Assembly: GCA_025454715.1 (NCBI GenBank)
Contig: JALONY010000236.1
Coordinates: 1 to 7,689, forward strand
Direction: 5' to 3'
Origin: Anaerolineae bacterium
GTDB lineage: Bacteria > Chloroflexota > Anaerolineae > Aggregatilineales > Phototrophicaceae
DNA: 7,689 nt
The translations under genes and the position numbers were made by a program. How positions within the stretch are numbered: position 1 is the stretch's first letter; each line of letters begins with the position of its first letter. Below are positions 1 to 5,745 of this stretch, in pieces. The notes under the pieces are model-generated. The model saw only the letters and a program-made list of their open reading frames with translations, was not told where the DNA came from and searched no databases.

Positions 1-1
1 G

Positions 2-322
2 AAGCCCTATACCCGCCTCGTGGTGGTGACGCATGGCGGGCGCGGCGCGACCGCCTACACGTTGGGCGGCTTTTTGCATGTCGAGGGGCAAGGCGTCGAG
101 GCGGTCGATACGACCGGCGCGGGCGATGCGTTTACCGGTGGGTTGCTGGTGCAGTTGCTGACCGCCCCCGACCTCGATGGGATGCTGGAGGACGCCTCGC
201 GCATGGGCGATGTGTTGCACTTCGCCAACACGGTCGGGGCGCTGACCACCACGCGCAAGGGCGCTATCCCTGCCCTGCCCAGCCGCGAGCAAGTCGAGGC
301 CATCGCCTACCGCGCCGGTTGA
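2..322 (+). CDS. PfkB/ribokinase-family sugar kinase, C-terminal part (5' end outside window)
   Basis: This is an open frame from the left edge (reading from base 2) to a TGA at 320-322, about 106 residues and roughly the last third of a ~300-residue PfkB-family kinase. The diagnostic segment is DTTGAGDAF, encoded near 107-133: it is the PfkB signature 2, whose Asp is the catalytic base and whose GAGD forms the anion hole for phosphoryl transfer. Upstream VVVTHGGRGA matches the strand-turn before the ATP site (V-T-x-G-x-x-G). The helix after GAGD and a late ANTVGAL segment complete the usual ATP-binding fold. The family phosphorylates sugars or nucleosides in the cytoplasm. The substrate lid is outside the window, so ribokinase, fructokinase and other members cannot be separated. 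The stop is only 13 bp from the restored stop of the convergent transporter. Confidence 0.9.
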   Translation, partial: KPYTRLVVVTHGGRGATAYTLGGFLHVEGQGVEAVDTTGAGDAFTGGLLVQLLTAPDLDGMLEDASRMGDVLHFANTVGALTTTRKGAIPALPSREQVEAIAYRAG

Positions 323-335
323 GAGACGGTTACCC

Positions 336-1203
336 TCAGCCCCTTGTGTGCGAAACGGTCGCAGAGCGAGCAGGGGGCGAGGGCTCTCGTTTCAGCCCTA
401 TGAGTGCCAGCCCAACCAATATCGCACCAATCCACTGGACGGCATCCATCCGTTCCCCCAAGAAAACCGTCGCCCCCGCCACGCCAAAAATTGGGGTCGG
501 TTGCCGGTATCGTGCGTAGCGCCGTTAAATATAAGCTGAAGGCCAACGCATACTGGACAATGCCACAAGCGATTGCACCCAGCAAAGCCGTGCCAGAAAT
601 CGGGGCGATGGTCGCGCTGAACGGTAAAGCGCAGAGCGCCACCCCCAGCCCGACCGTCTGCTGCATGGCGGCCAAAACCAAGGGCGGGCTGTGCTGTGCA
701 CTGTGTCGGCTACTGATGACATACCCTGCGGCGGCCAGCGTGCCAATCAACACGAATGCATCACCTTGCCACGTTCCGCCCGTACCACTCAGTTCGCCGG
801 TCACCAAAATCACGCCCAGCATTGAAACGCCCAATAACCCAACTGTACGCATCGAGACTCGCTCGGCCAAAAACAGCACGGCAAAGCACAAGACCCACAC
901 CGGCTCGGTCGCGCTGATGATGCTGGCTTGGCTTGCGGTTGTCCACTGCACCCCAATAAGCCCAATCAAATAGGCCAACCCGGGCTCCAAGACCCCTGTC
1001 CAGCCCGCTCGTACATCTCTCCCACGCACCGGTAGACGACGCCCCCAAACGATCAACCACAACACCGTACAGCTGGCCAGCAACTGCACCACCAGCAACG
1101 TTACCGGTGGCAATCCTTCATCGAGCAATGCCTTGCTCATGACCGTGCCGCCACCCCATGCCGCCGCCGAGCCAATCATGGCCAAGACCGCTAAACGCTG
1201 CAT
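336..1203 (-). pseudogene. DMT-superfamily EamA transporter, frameshifted by a small internal deletion
   Basis: The gene reads leftwards from ATG at 1203-1201 (AGGGTG ribosome-binding site about 7 nt upstream; a TTG one codon earlier is less likely). The first 235 residues form a typical drug/metabolite transporter: hydrophobic helices, one EamA repeat at about residues 5-135 with an SATEPVWV segment, then most of the second repeat (YALAFSLYLTALRTIPAT). After Thr235 (codon 501-499) the original frame becomes nonsense and stops at 307. The expected C-terminus, PIFGVAGATVFLGER...GAILVGLALIGLKRE, is found from base 494 in another frame, ending at TGA 338-336. EamA proteins usually have about nine residues between the PAT and PIF segments; here only four bases remain, so about 20-23 bp are missing. 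Family role: inner-membrane export or uptake of metabolites. It is likely non-functional unless the deletion is an assembly error. It is divergent from the CGNR regulator, which may control it. Confidence 0.85.
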
Positions 1204-1222
1204 CAAAACACCCTATATCCGC

Positions 1223-1228
1223 TATAAT
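1223..1228 (+). promoter_or_regulatory. Candidate -10 box for the CGNR regulator gene
   Basis: A perfect TATAAT is preceded by GC. No convincing -35 hexamer lies 16-18 bp upstream (the bases are GCATCA-like), so activity may be weak or need an activator. A start near 1235 would almost coincide with the opposing start near 1237 of the transporter promoter, giving mutually exclusive divergent transcription. Confidence 0.4.
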
Positions 1229-1243
1229 ACCGGTTAGAACATC

Positions 1244-1272
1244 AGCATACAGCACGCTTCCTAACCTGTCAA
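1244..1272 (-). promoter_or_regulatory. Sigma70-type promoter of the EamA transporter
   Basis: On the minus strand a perfect TTGACA (1272-1267) is followed after 17 bp by TATGCT (1249-1244). Transcription would start near 1237, leaving a leader of about 34 nt before the ATG at 1203 with AGGGTG as ribosome-binding site. The -35 box lies inside the left arm of the palindrome at 1262-1289. Confidence 0.6.
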
Positions 1273-1289
1273 ACAAGTTTTAGAGGTTA
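1262..1289. promoter_or_regulatory. 28-bp imperfect palindrome, candidate operator
   Basis: Arms 1262-1274 (TAACCTGTCAAAC) and 1277-1289 (GTTTTAGAGGTTA) match at 11 of 13 positions around a central AA. The left arm contains the transporter -35 box, and the right arm contains the AGAGG ribosome-binding site of the CGNR gene. A further GGTTA half-site lies at 1232-1236. The position suits a repressor site controlling both divergent genes, with the adjacent CGNR protein as the obvious candidate ligand (inference). Confidence 0.5.
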
Positions 1290-1295
1290 TACAAC

Positions 1296-1955
1296 ATGGT
1301 CGATTATCCCTATGACATCCATCACCTGACGCGAGTCGGCGGGCACTCCGCGCTCGACTTTTGCAACACGGCAGACCGTGAGGAGGGGCGGGTGATTGCA
1401 GAGGCGTTGAAAGATTACTCTGACGGCATAACAGGGGTCTATCGGCTGGGATGGTTGACCGAGGCGCAAGCCGTGCAATTGCACGCCCGCGCCCAAACAC
1501 ATCCATCAGCGGCTCACCACAGGTATGTAGACCTGATCGCACTGCGCGAGGCGATGGCGCGTGTGTTTGCAGCCATCGCTCGGGGTATGCCAATCGTCCC
1601 GCAAGACCTCGAGAGATTGGTAAGCTTCCAGCGCGCAGGCGGTGCGTATCGTCACACACAGCTTAGCGACGGCTTCGGCTGGGTGTGGGATATGCCGGAG
1701 GGGGAACATGGTTTGGCGCTGCCCTTGTGGGTGGCGGCGCACAGCGCTGGTGAGCTGTTGGCGGCACAACCCGCGCCAATCCGGCAGTGTGATGGGGTAG
1801 CCTGTGGGTGGTTGTTTCTCGATACCAGCCGCAATGGCAAACGTCGCTGGTGTGACATGCGTGATTGTGGAAATCGTGCTAAAGCAAAACGTCACTATCA
1901 GCGCAACCGCCCCACCCCACCGGCAAGCGACGCAACAGAGGCCAACGCACATTAA
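1296..1955 (+). CDS. CGNR zinc-finger / ABATE-domain putative transcriptional regulator
   Basis: A 219-residue protein starting at ATG 1296, with an AGAGG ribosome-binding site at 1282-1286 (9-nt gap). The N-terminus carries the ABATE-type GGHSALDFCNT motif (about residues 15-25), followed by a helical segment. The C-terminus is a complete CGNR zinc finger: Cys165-x4-Cys170, then a basic loop, Cys186-x4-Cys191, the last Cys beginning the CGNR tetrapeptide (191-194), followed by a basic helix AKAKRHYQR. In this family the four cysteines are thought to bind zinc and the basic helix to contact DNA; members are described as putative stress-induced regulators. The length is normal for the family and all metal ligands are present. 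It is divergent from the EamA transporter, with a palindrome between them overlapping its own ribosome-binding site, which suggests autoregulation and control of the transporter. The inducing signal is unknown. The ABATE motif has Cys23 where hydrophobic residues are common. Confidence 0.9.
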   Translation: MVDYPYDIHHLTRVGGHSALDFCNTADREEGRVIAEALKDYSDGITGVYRLGWLTEAQAVQLHARAQTHPSAAHHRYVDLIALREAMARVFAAIARGMPIVPQDLERLVSFQRAGGAYRHTQLSDGFGWVWDMPEGEHGLALPLWVAAHSAGELLAAQPAPIRQCDGVACGWLFLDTSRNGKRRWCDMRDCGNRAKAKRHYQRNRPTPPASDATEANAH

Positions 1956-1992
1956 CCGTCCCTTATAGCGTTGCGATTCGGTGGGCGCACTT

Positions 1993-2021
1993 TTGTACAA
2001 GACACCATTACAAGCTATAAT
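1993..2021 (+). promoter_or_regulatory. Sigma70-type promoter of the substrate-binding protein gene
   Basis: TTGTAC (1993-1998) and TATAAT (2016-2021) are separated by exactly 17 bp, in the 123-bp gap after the CGNR gene. The start would be near 2028, giving a leader of about 50 nt. It shows that the binding-protein gene is transcribed independently of the CGNR gene. Confidence 0.65.
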
Positions 2022-2078
2022 GAACCATACGCAGCGCTGAAGTCTGCGGGTTGTTTAGCACAAAAGGATTTAAGAACT

Positions 2079-3464
2079 ATGCGTAAAGCGTTTCTGTTGA
2101 TCGTGTTGGTCATGCTGGCTGCCGTGCCGGTGGCCGCCCAAGAAGAACTGCCCGCGTTCATCGCCGACTCGCACACCGCGTGCGAGGTCGATTTGACCGG
2201 CCAGACCGTCACCATCTACCACTTCGGCGACATCAGCGCCTCGTTCGCGTTCATCACCCAGCCGCTGTTGGCCGGTTTGCAGGACGCCATCGCGTATTAC
2301 AACGCACGCGGCGGCATCTGCGGGGCGCAAATCGCCTCGGACAACCGCGACACCGCCGGTGACCCCGCCCAAGCCCAAGCCGCCTACGACTATTACAGCA
2401 CCCTCGAAGACAAGCCCGACATGCTGGTGCTCTACAGCTCGGCGGACAGCGAGTTGCTGCGCGGCCAACTGGCCGAGGACGAAATCCCCGTCTTGATTTC
2501 GGCGGGCTCGGTCGAGGGCTTGTACGGCCAAAACGGTGATGAGCCGGGCTGGATTTTCGCCACCAACCCGCTCTACGTCGATCAACTCGGCTCGTTCTGC
2601 GACTTCGTGGCCGCCAACCCCGAAATGTACCCTGAGCCGGTGATTGGTTACATCTCGTGGGCGGGCGCGTTCGGCCAAGCCGCCTTCAAGCCCGAGACCA
2701 TCGCCTACTGCGCCAGCGTCGGCGTCGAAATCCTCGACACGCCGGAGCAATTCTTGCCCACCGCCACCGACATCACCACCAACGTGCAAAACTTGGTCGA
2801 TAACGGTGCCAACATCCTCTACACCAACAGCCTCGCCAGCGGCCCCGCGTTGGTCGCCAAGACCATCGTTGACCTCGGCATCGAGGAAGACGTGCAATTG
2901 GCCGGCGTCAACTGGGCGATCGACACCTCGGTGGCGTTGCTCGGCCAGCGCACCCTCGGCTCGGACGGCCTGCCCAGCACCAACGGCTTGGTCGCGTCGT
3001 TGCCGTTCAGCTGGTACAGCGAGCGCCAGCTCCCGGGCATCCAGCTCATCCTCGAGCAAGCCGAGGCCAATGGCCGCACCCTGCCCCAGCAGAACATCTC
3101 GTACATCCTCGGCTGGTTGCTGGTGGATCAATACAAGGAAATCTACGCCCAAGCCGTCAACAGCGCGGGCAGCCTCGAAGCCGTCGATGGCGCGTTGCTG
3201 AAGAGCATCGTCGAAGGCATCTCGTACTCGCCGCTCGGCCTGTTCGACTTCTCGTATGGCGAGGGGATGCGCTCGGTCTCGGGCAACCGCTTGGCCATGA
3301 TGTACTACCTCAACGCCGAGATGACCGGCCCCGCCACCAGCGCCGAAGATGCCCTGTTGGTCGATACGCCGGACGGCGGCAAGCTGTTCGTCCCGCTGAT
3401 CGTGCCCGTCACCGAGTTTGCCCCCGCGCCTGACCTGCGCCCGGGCATGGTCGAGATGGAATAA
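2079..3464 (+). CDS. ABC transporter periplasmic substrate-binding protein, branched-chain amino acid (Peripla_BP_6) type
   Basis: A 461-residue exported binding protein. The start is set at ATG 2079 because an AAAAGGA ribosome-binding site lies 10 nt upstream and the protein then begins with a clear signal peptide: MRK, a hydrophobic core (about residues 4-19) and an AVPVAA/Q cleavage region around residue 20. Frame upstream to 1971 is open, but it crosses the promoter. There is no lipobox cysteine, so the mature protein is soluble or otherwise retained. The mature part has the two-lobe type I periplasmic fold: VTIYHFGDISASF opening strand, AIAYYNARGGICG (residues 70-82) and DNRDTAGDPAQAQAAY (88-103), the hallmark 'NAxGGI..DxxxDP..A' region, then a second lobe with NLVDNGANILYTNS. 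Cysteines 35, 81, 174 and 211 could form disulfides. The family binds Leu/Ile/Val, amides or aromatic and aliphatic acids. Its proximity to an acyl-CoA ligase suggests an organic acid or amino acid. It is followed by a strong terminator and then livF; no permease genes are present. Confidence 0.9.
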   Translation: MRKAFLLIVLVMLAAVPVAAQEELPAFIADSHTACEVDLTGQTVTIYHFGDISASFAFITQPLLAGLQDAIAYYNARGGICGAQIASDNRDTAGDPAQAQAAYDYYSTLEDKPDMLVLYSSADSELLRGQLAEDEIPVLISAGSVEGLYGQNGDEPGWIFATNPLYVDQLGSFCDFVAANPEMYPEPVIGYISWAGAFGQAAFKPETIAYCASVGVEILDTPEQFLPTATDITTNVQNLVDNGANILYTNSLASGPALVAKTIVDLGIEEDVQLAGVNWAIDTSVALLGQRTLGSDGLPSTNGLVASLPFSWYSERQLPGIQLILEQAEANGRTLPQQNISYILGWLLVDQYKEIYAQAVNSAGSLEAVDGALLKSIVEGISYSPLGLFDFSYGEGMRSVSGNRLAMMYYLNAEMTGPATSAEDALLVDTPDGGKLFVPLIVPVTEFAPAPDLRPGMVEME

Positions 3465-3495
3465 CGCCGCGTGCGGGCTTGCCCGCGCCGCGTGC
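3465..3495 (+). repeat. 10-bp direct repeat flanking a small GC-rich hairpin
   Basis: CGCCGCGTGC occurs at 3465-3474 and again at 3486-3495. Between and overlapping the copies, GTGCGGG (3471-3477) pairs with CCCGCGC (3482-3488) around a CTTG tetraloop, with one G-U pair. It sits directly after the binding-protein stop codon and ahead of the main terminator, so it could protect the mRNA 3' end. No T-tract follows this hairpin. Confidence 0.45.
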
Positions 3496-3505
3496 TGGAA
3501 TGTCG

Positions 3506-3536
3506 TGGGGGTGTGGTGCGCCGCACCCCCATTTTT
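3506..3536 (+). terminator. Strong Rho-independent terminator after the substrate-binding protein gene
   Basis: An 11-bp stem (3506-3516 with 3521-3531, one G-T wobble) closes a TGCG loop and is followed by TTTTT at 3532-3536. It separates the highly expressed binding-protein gene from livF, 46 bp before the livF start. Partial readthrough would give the binding protein a stoichiometric excess over the ATPase. Confidence 0.85.
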
Positions 3537-3582
3537 CACACCCCCCGCCCGTAAAGTTTGTTTGTCTTGGACATTTTGGAAC

Positions 3583-4377
3583 ATGCTGACCGTCAACAAT
3601 ATCGAAGTGATTTACAACAGCGTCATGTTGGTGCTGCGCGGCATCTCATTCACGGTGGAGGAAGGCCAAATCGTCAGCCTTCTGGGGCCCAACGGCGCAG
3701 GAAAATCAACCACCCTCAAGGCCATCAGCGGCCTGCTCCGCAGTGAGCAAGGCGAGGTCTCGCGTGGTAGCATCGCATGGAAAGACCAGCGGGTCGATAC
3801 ATTGGCCGCCGAGGACATCGTGCGGCGCGGCCTGATTCAGGTCATCGAAGGCCGCCCGATGTTCCGCCACCTGACGGTGGAAGAGAACCTGATGACCGGC
3901 GGCATGGTCTATCAGGGTGGGCGGCACGCCAAAGGCGACCTCGAGCAAGTCTTCCACTTCTTCCCCCGCCTGCGAGACCTGCGCAGGCGCGTCAGCGGCT
4001 ATTTGTCGGGCGGTGAGGGGCAGATGATGGTGATTGGGCGCGCCCTGATGGGGCACCCCAAGCTGATGATGCTGGACGAGCCGTCCTTGGGCTTGGCGCC
4101 GATGCTGGTGGCCGAGATTTTCGAGATTGTGCAACAGATTCGGCGTGAGGCTGGGGTGGGGGTGCTGCTGGTCGAACAGAACGCCCGCGCCGCGCTGGGC
4201 ATCGCCGACCACGGGTACGTGATGGAGAACGGGCGCATCGTGCTGGACGGCCCCGCCGCCCAACTGCGCGAAAACGAGGACATCAAGGAATTTTACTTGG
4301 GGCTGAACCAGCGCGGTGAGCGCAAGAGCTACCGCGATGTCAAGCATTACAAGCGCCGCAAACGCTGGCTGGGTTGA
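3583..4377 (+). CDS. livF: Branched-chain amino acid type ABC transporter ATP-binding protein, LivF family
   Basis: A 264-residue cytoplasmic ATPase. The start at ATG 3583 is chosen because the LivF N-terminus MLTVNNIEVIY begins there; the frame is open upstream to 3418 but crosses the terminator. The ribosome-binding site is weak (TTGGA at 3576-3580). Motifs: Walker A GPNGAGKST (residues 35-43), Q-loop Gln86 followed by EGRPMFRHLTVEENL, signature LSGGEGQ (141-147), Walker B LMMLDE (161-166, catalytic Glu166), then LLVEQN, the LivF form in which the usual switch His is replaced. A late YVMENGRIVLDGP confirms LivF. LSGGEGQ replaces the commoner LSGGEQQ. The last ~24 residues form a basic tail (RKSYRDVKHYKRRKRWL) that I associate with LivF copies next to acyl-CoA ligase genes (from memory). 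It powers import with LivG and permeases not present here. Its last 41 bases also encode the Fic N-terminus in the +1 frame. No clear promoter lies in the 46 bp after the terminator, so it probably depends on readthrough. Confidence 0.92.
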   Translation: MLTVNNIEVIYNSVMLVLRGISFTVEEGQIVSLLGPNGAGKSTTLKAISGLLRSEQGEVSRGSIAWKDQRVDTLAAEDIVRRGLIQVIEGRPMFRHLTVEENLMTGGMVYQGGRHAKGDLEQVFHFFPRLRDLRRRVSGYLSGGEGQMMVIGRALMGHPKLMMLDEPSLGLAPMLVAEIFEIVQQIRREAGVGVLLVEQNARAALGIADHGYVMENGRIVLDGPAAQLRENEDIKEFYLGLNQRGERKSYRDVKHYKRRKRWLG

Positions 4378-5710
4378 TTATTACCCACAGATACAAGATG
4401 ATTTAGATGCGTTTCACCAGCGCGTCCGTGAGATGCGCTCAGCCGGAAGGTTGTCGGCGCAGGTGCTCAAACGCATCCAAAAATTCTTCCGCATCAAGGG
4501 CATCTATCATTCCAACGCCATCGAGGGCAATTCACTGACCTTGGGTGAGACCCGCCTCGTGGTCGAAGAAGGCATGACCATCTCCGGCAAGACCCTGCGG
4601 GACCAATCGGAGGCCAAGAATTTGTCCGAGGCCATCGACTTCATGGAGCGGTTGGTCACTGAGCGAGAGCGCCCAATCACCCTCGCCGAGTTGCGCCAGA
4701 TCCACTATCTCATCCTCAAGGACATCGACGACGCGGGCGCGGGGCAATACCGCCAAACCCGCGTCCGCATTTCGGGGTCACACTACGAGCCGCCCGCCCC
4801 TGAGCGACTCAACGAGCAGATGGGCGACTTGGGGATGTGGCTGTCGTGGGCGATGACGACCGGCGTCGAGCGCTACAGACCGATAGTGATTGCGGCGGCG
4901 GCTCATGCGTGGCTGGCGCAGGTACACCCGTTCGTCGATGGCAACGGGCGCACCTGCCGACTCTTGATGAACCTCGTGATGATGCGCCAAAGCTACCCGA
5001 TTTGCATCATCAACCGCGAAGACCGCTTACGCTATTACGACGCGCTAGAGCAGTCGCAAGCCGGCGACCTGACCCCGCTGATTCAGCTCATTTACGAAAA
5101 CACCCTCGATAGCCTTGAGGAATGGGAGAAGGCCGCCGCCGAACAGCGCCAAGAAGACGATTGGCTCGACAGCATCACCTCGCGCTTCGCCCAGCCTGCC
5201 CGCGCCAAAGCCCAAAACGAATATGAGCTGTGGGCGAATGCGATGGATTTGCTGCGAACCTACGTCAAGCAGACCGCAGATGCATGGAACGAGCGCCAGT
5301 TGGCAGGTGCACGGGTCAACGTGCGTGATTTTGGGATGCTGAGCTTTGAGCAATATTTGGCACTGCGCGAGGGCGAGCGCACCAAGCGCACGTGGTTCTT
5401 CCGCATGGATTTTCACAGTGGGGTCTTGTCGGCACGCTACCTGTTCTTTTTCGGCTATGCCGCCCGCCAAATCCGCCAGCGCGCGCCGGTCACGTTGATG
5501 ATCGCCAAAGAGACCGACCCGATGTCCGGCTTTTATGAGCGACTCGACAACTTCCCACAGACCGCCAACATCCCGAAAATCTACCAAATCGGCTTCGACA
5601 TGCGTGCCGAACAGTACGTCGCATGGACAGCGCAAGGTGAACGAGAAGGGCGCGCCGAAACACTCATCCGGTCGTTTTTGGAAGATGTCGTGAAATATGA
5701 TTTTCAGTAA
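4337..5710 (+). CDS. Class II Fic-family protein with unrecognised C-terminal domain
   Basis: A 457-residue protein from ATG 4337 (AAGAG at 4324-4328 as possible ribosome-binding site, 8-nt gap); a GTG at 4316 is an alternative. The next in-frame ATG (4433) would remove conserved N-terminal helix. The core is a complete Fic domain: inhibitory helix SNAIEGN (Ser59, Glu63, Gly64, the (S/T)xxxE(G/N) motif), target-binding flap YRQTRVRISGSHYEPP (about 138-153) and the active loop HPFVDGNGRTCR (His197, Asp201, Arg205, Arg208). In this family His is the catalytic base for transferring AMP (or another phosphate-containing group) to a protein hydroxyl, and the inhibitory Glu blocks the second Arg; an N-terminal motif defines class II, so no antitoxin partner is needed. 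Residues ~270-457 match nothing I recognise; they include WFFRMDFHSG, RYLFFFGYAARQIR and VTLMIAKETDP. The first 14 residues or so are encoded by livF sequence read in another frame. It lies between livF and a CoA ligase, with 35 bp to the latter, so it is co-transcribed with them. The target is unknown. Confidence 0.88.
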   Translation: MSSITSAANAGWVDYYPQIQDDLDAFHQRVREMRSAGRLSAQVLKRIQKFFRIKGIYHSNAIEGNSLTLGETRLVVEEGMTISGKTLRDQSEAKNLSEAIDFMERLVTERERPITLAELRQIHYLILKDIDDAGAGQYRQTRVRISGSHYEPPAPERLNEQMGDLGMWLSWAMTTGVERYRPIVIAAAAHAWLAQVHPFVDGNGRTCRLLMNLVMMRQSYPICIINREDRLRYYDALEQSQAGDLTPLIQLIYENTLDSLEEWEKAAAEQRQEDDWLDSITSRFAQPARAKAQNEYELWANAMDLLRTYVKQTADAWNERQLAGARVNVRDFGMLSFEQYLALREGERTKRTWFFRMDFHSGVLSARYLFFFGYAARQIRQRAPVTLMIAKETDPMSGFYERLDNFPQTANIPKIYQIGFDMRAEQYVAWTAQGEREGRAETLIRSFLEDVVKYDFQ

Positions 5711-5745
5711 TCCCCACCCTCATACCCAAGGAGACCGCACCCCCG

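Noticed and set aside
307..335. Overlap of the transporter C-terminus with the end of the sugar kinase gene.
   Set aside because: It is an artefact of following the shifted frame. In the restored frame the transporter ends at 336 and the genes are 13 bp apart.
1956..2000. A terminator after the CGNR gene, and TTGTACAA (1993-2000) as an operator.
   Set aside because: No stem with a T-tract is present. The 8-bp palindrome is short and explained by the -35 box it overlaps.
1971..2078. Upstream extension of the binding protein to a TTG at 1971.
   Set aside because: It would place the promoter inside the coding region and bury the signal peptide behind 36 unrelated residues.
2644..3201. A plus-strand frame inside the binding-protein gene encoding a Ser/Pro/Arg/Thr-rich protein.
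   Set aside because: The composition is that of a shifted GC-rich frame; it has no start signal and no homology.
2070..3599. A long minus-strand open frame (about 509 codons) opposite the substrate-binding protein gene.
   Set aside because: The plus strand has a signal peptide, a ribosome-binding site, a promoter and family motifs. The antisense frame gives a low-complexity Gly/Ala/Val/His-rich product with no motif and runs across the terminator. It is a mirror of the GC-rich codon pattern.
4337..4377. Possible programmed +1 frameshift producing a LivF-Fic fusion.
   Set aside because: There is no slippery site. LivF ends with its own conserved tail and stop, and the Fic frame has its own ATG with an upstream AAGAG.
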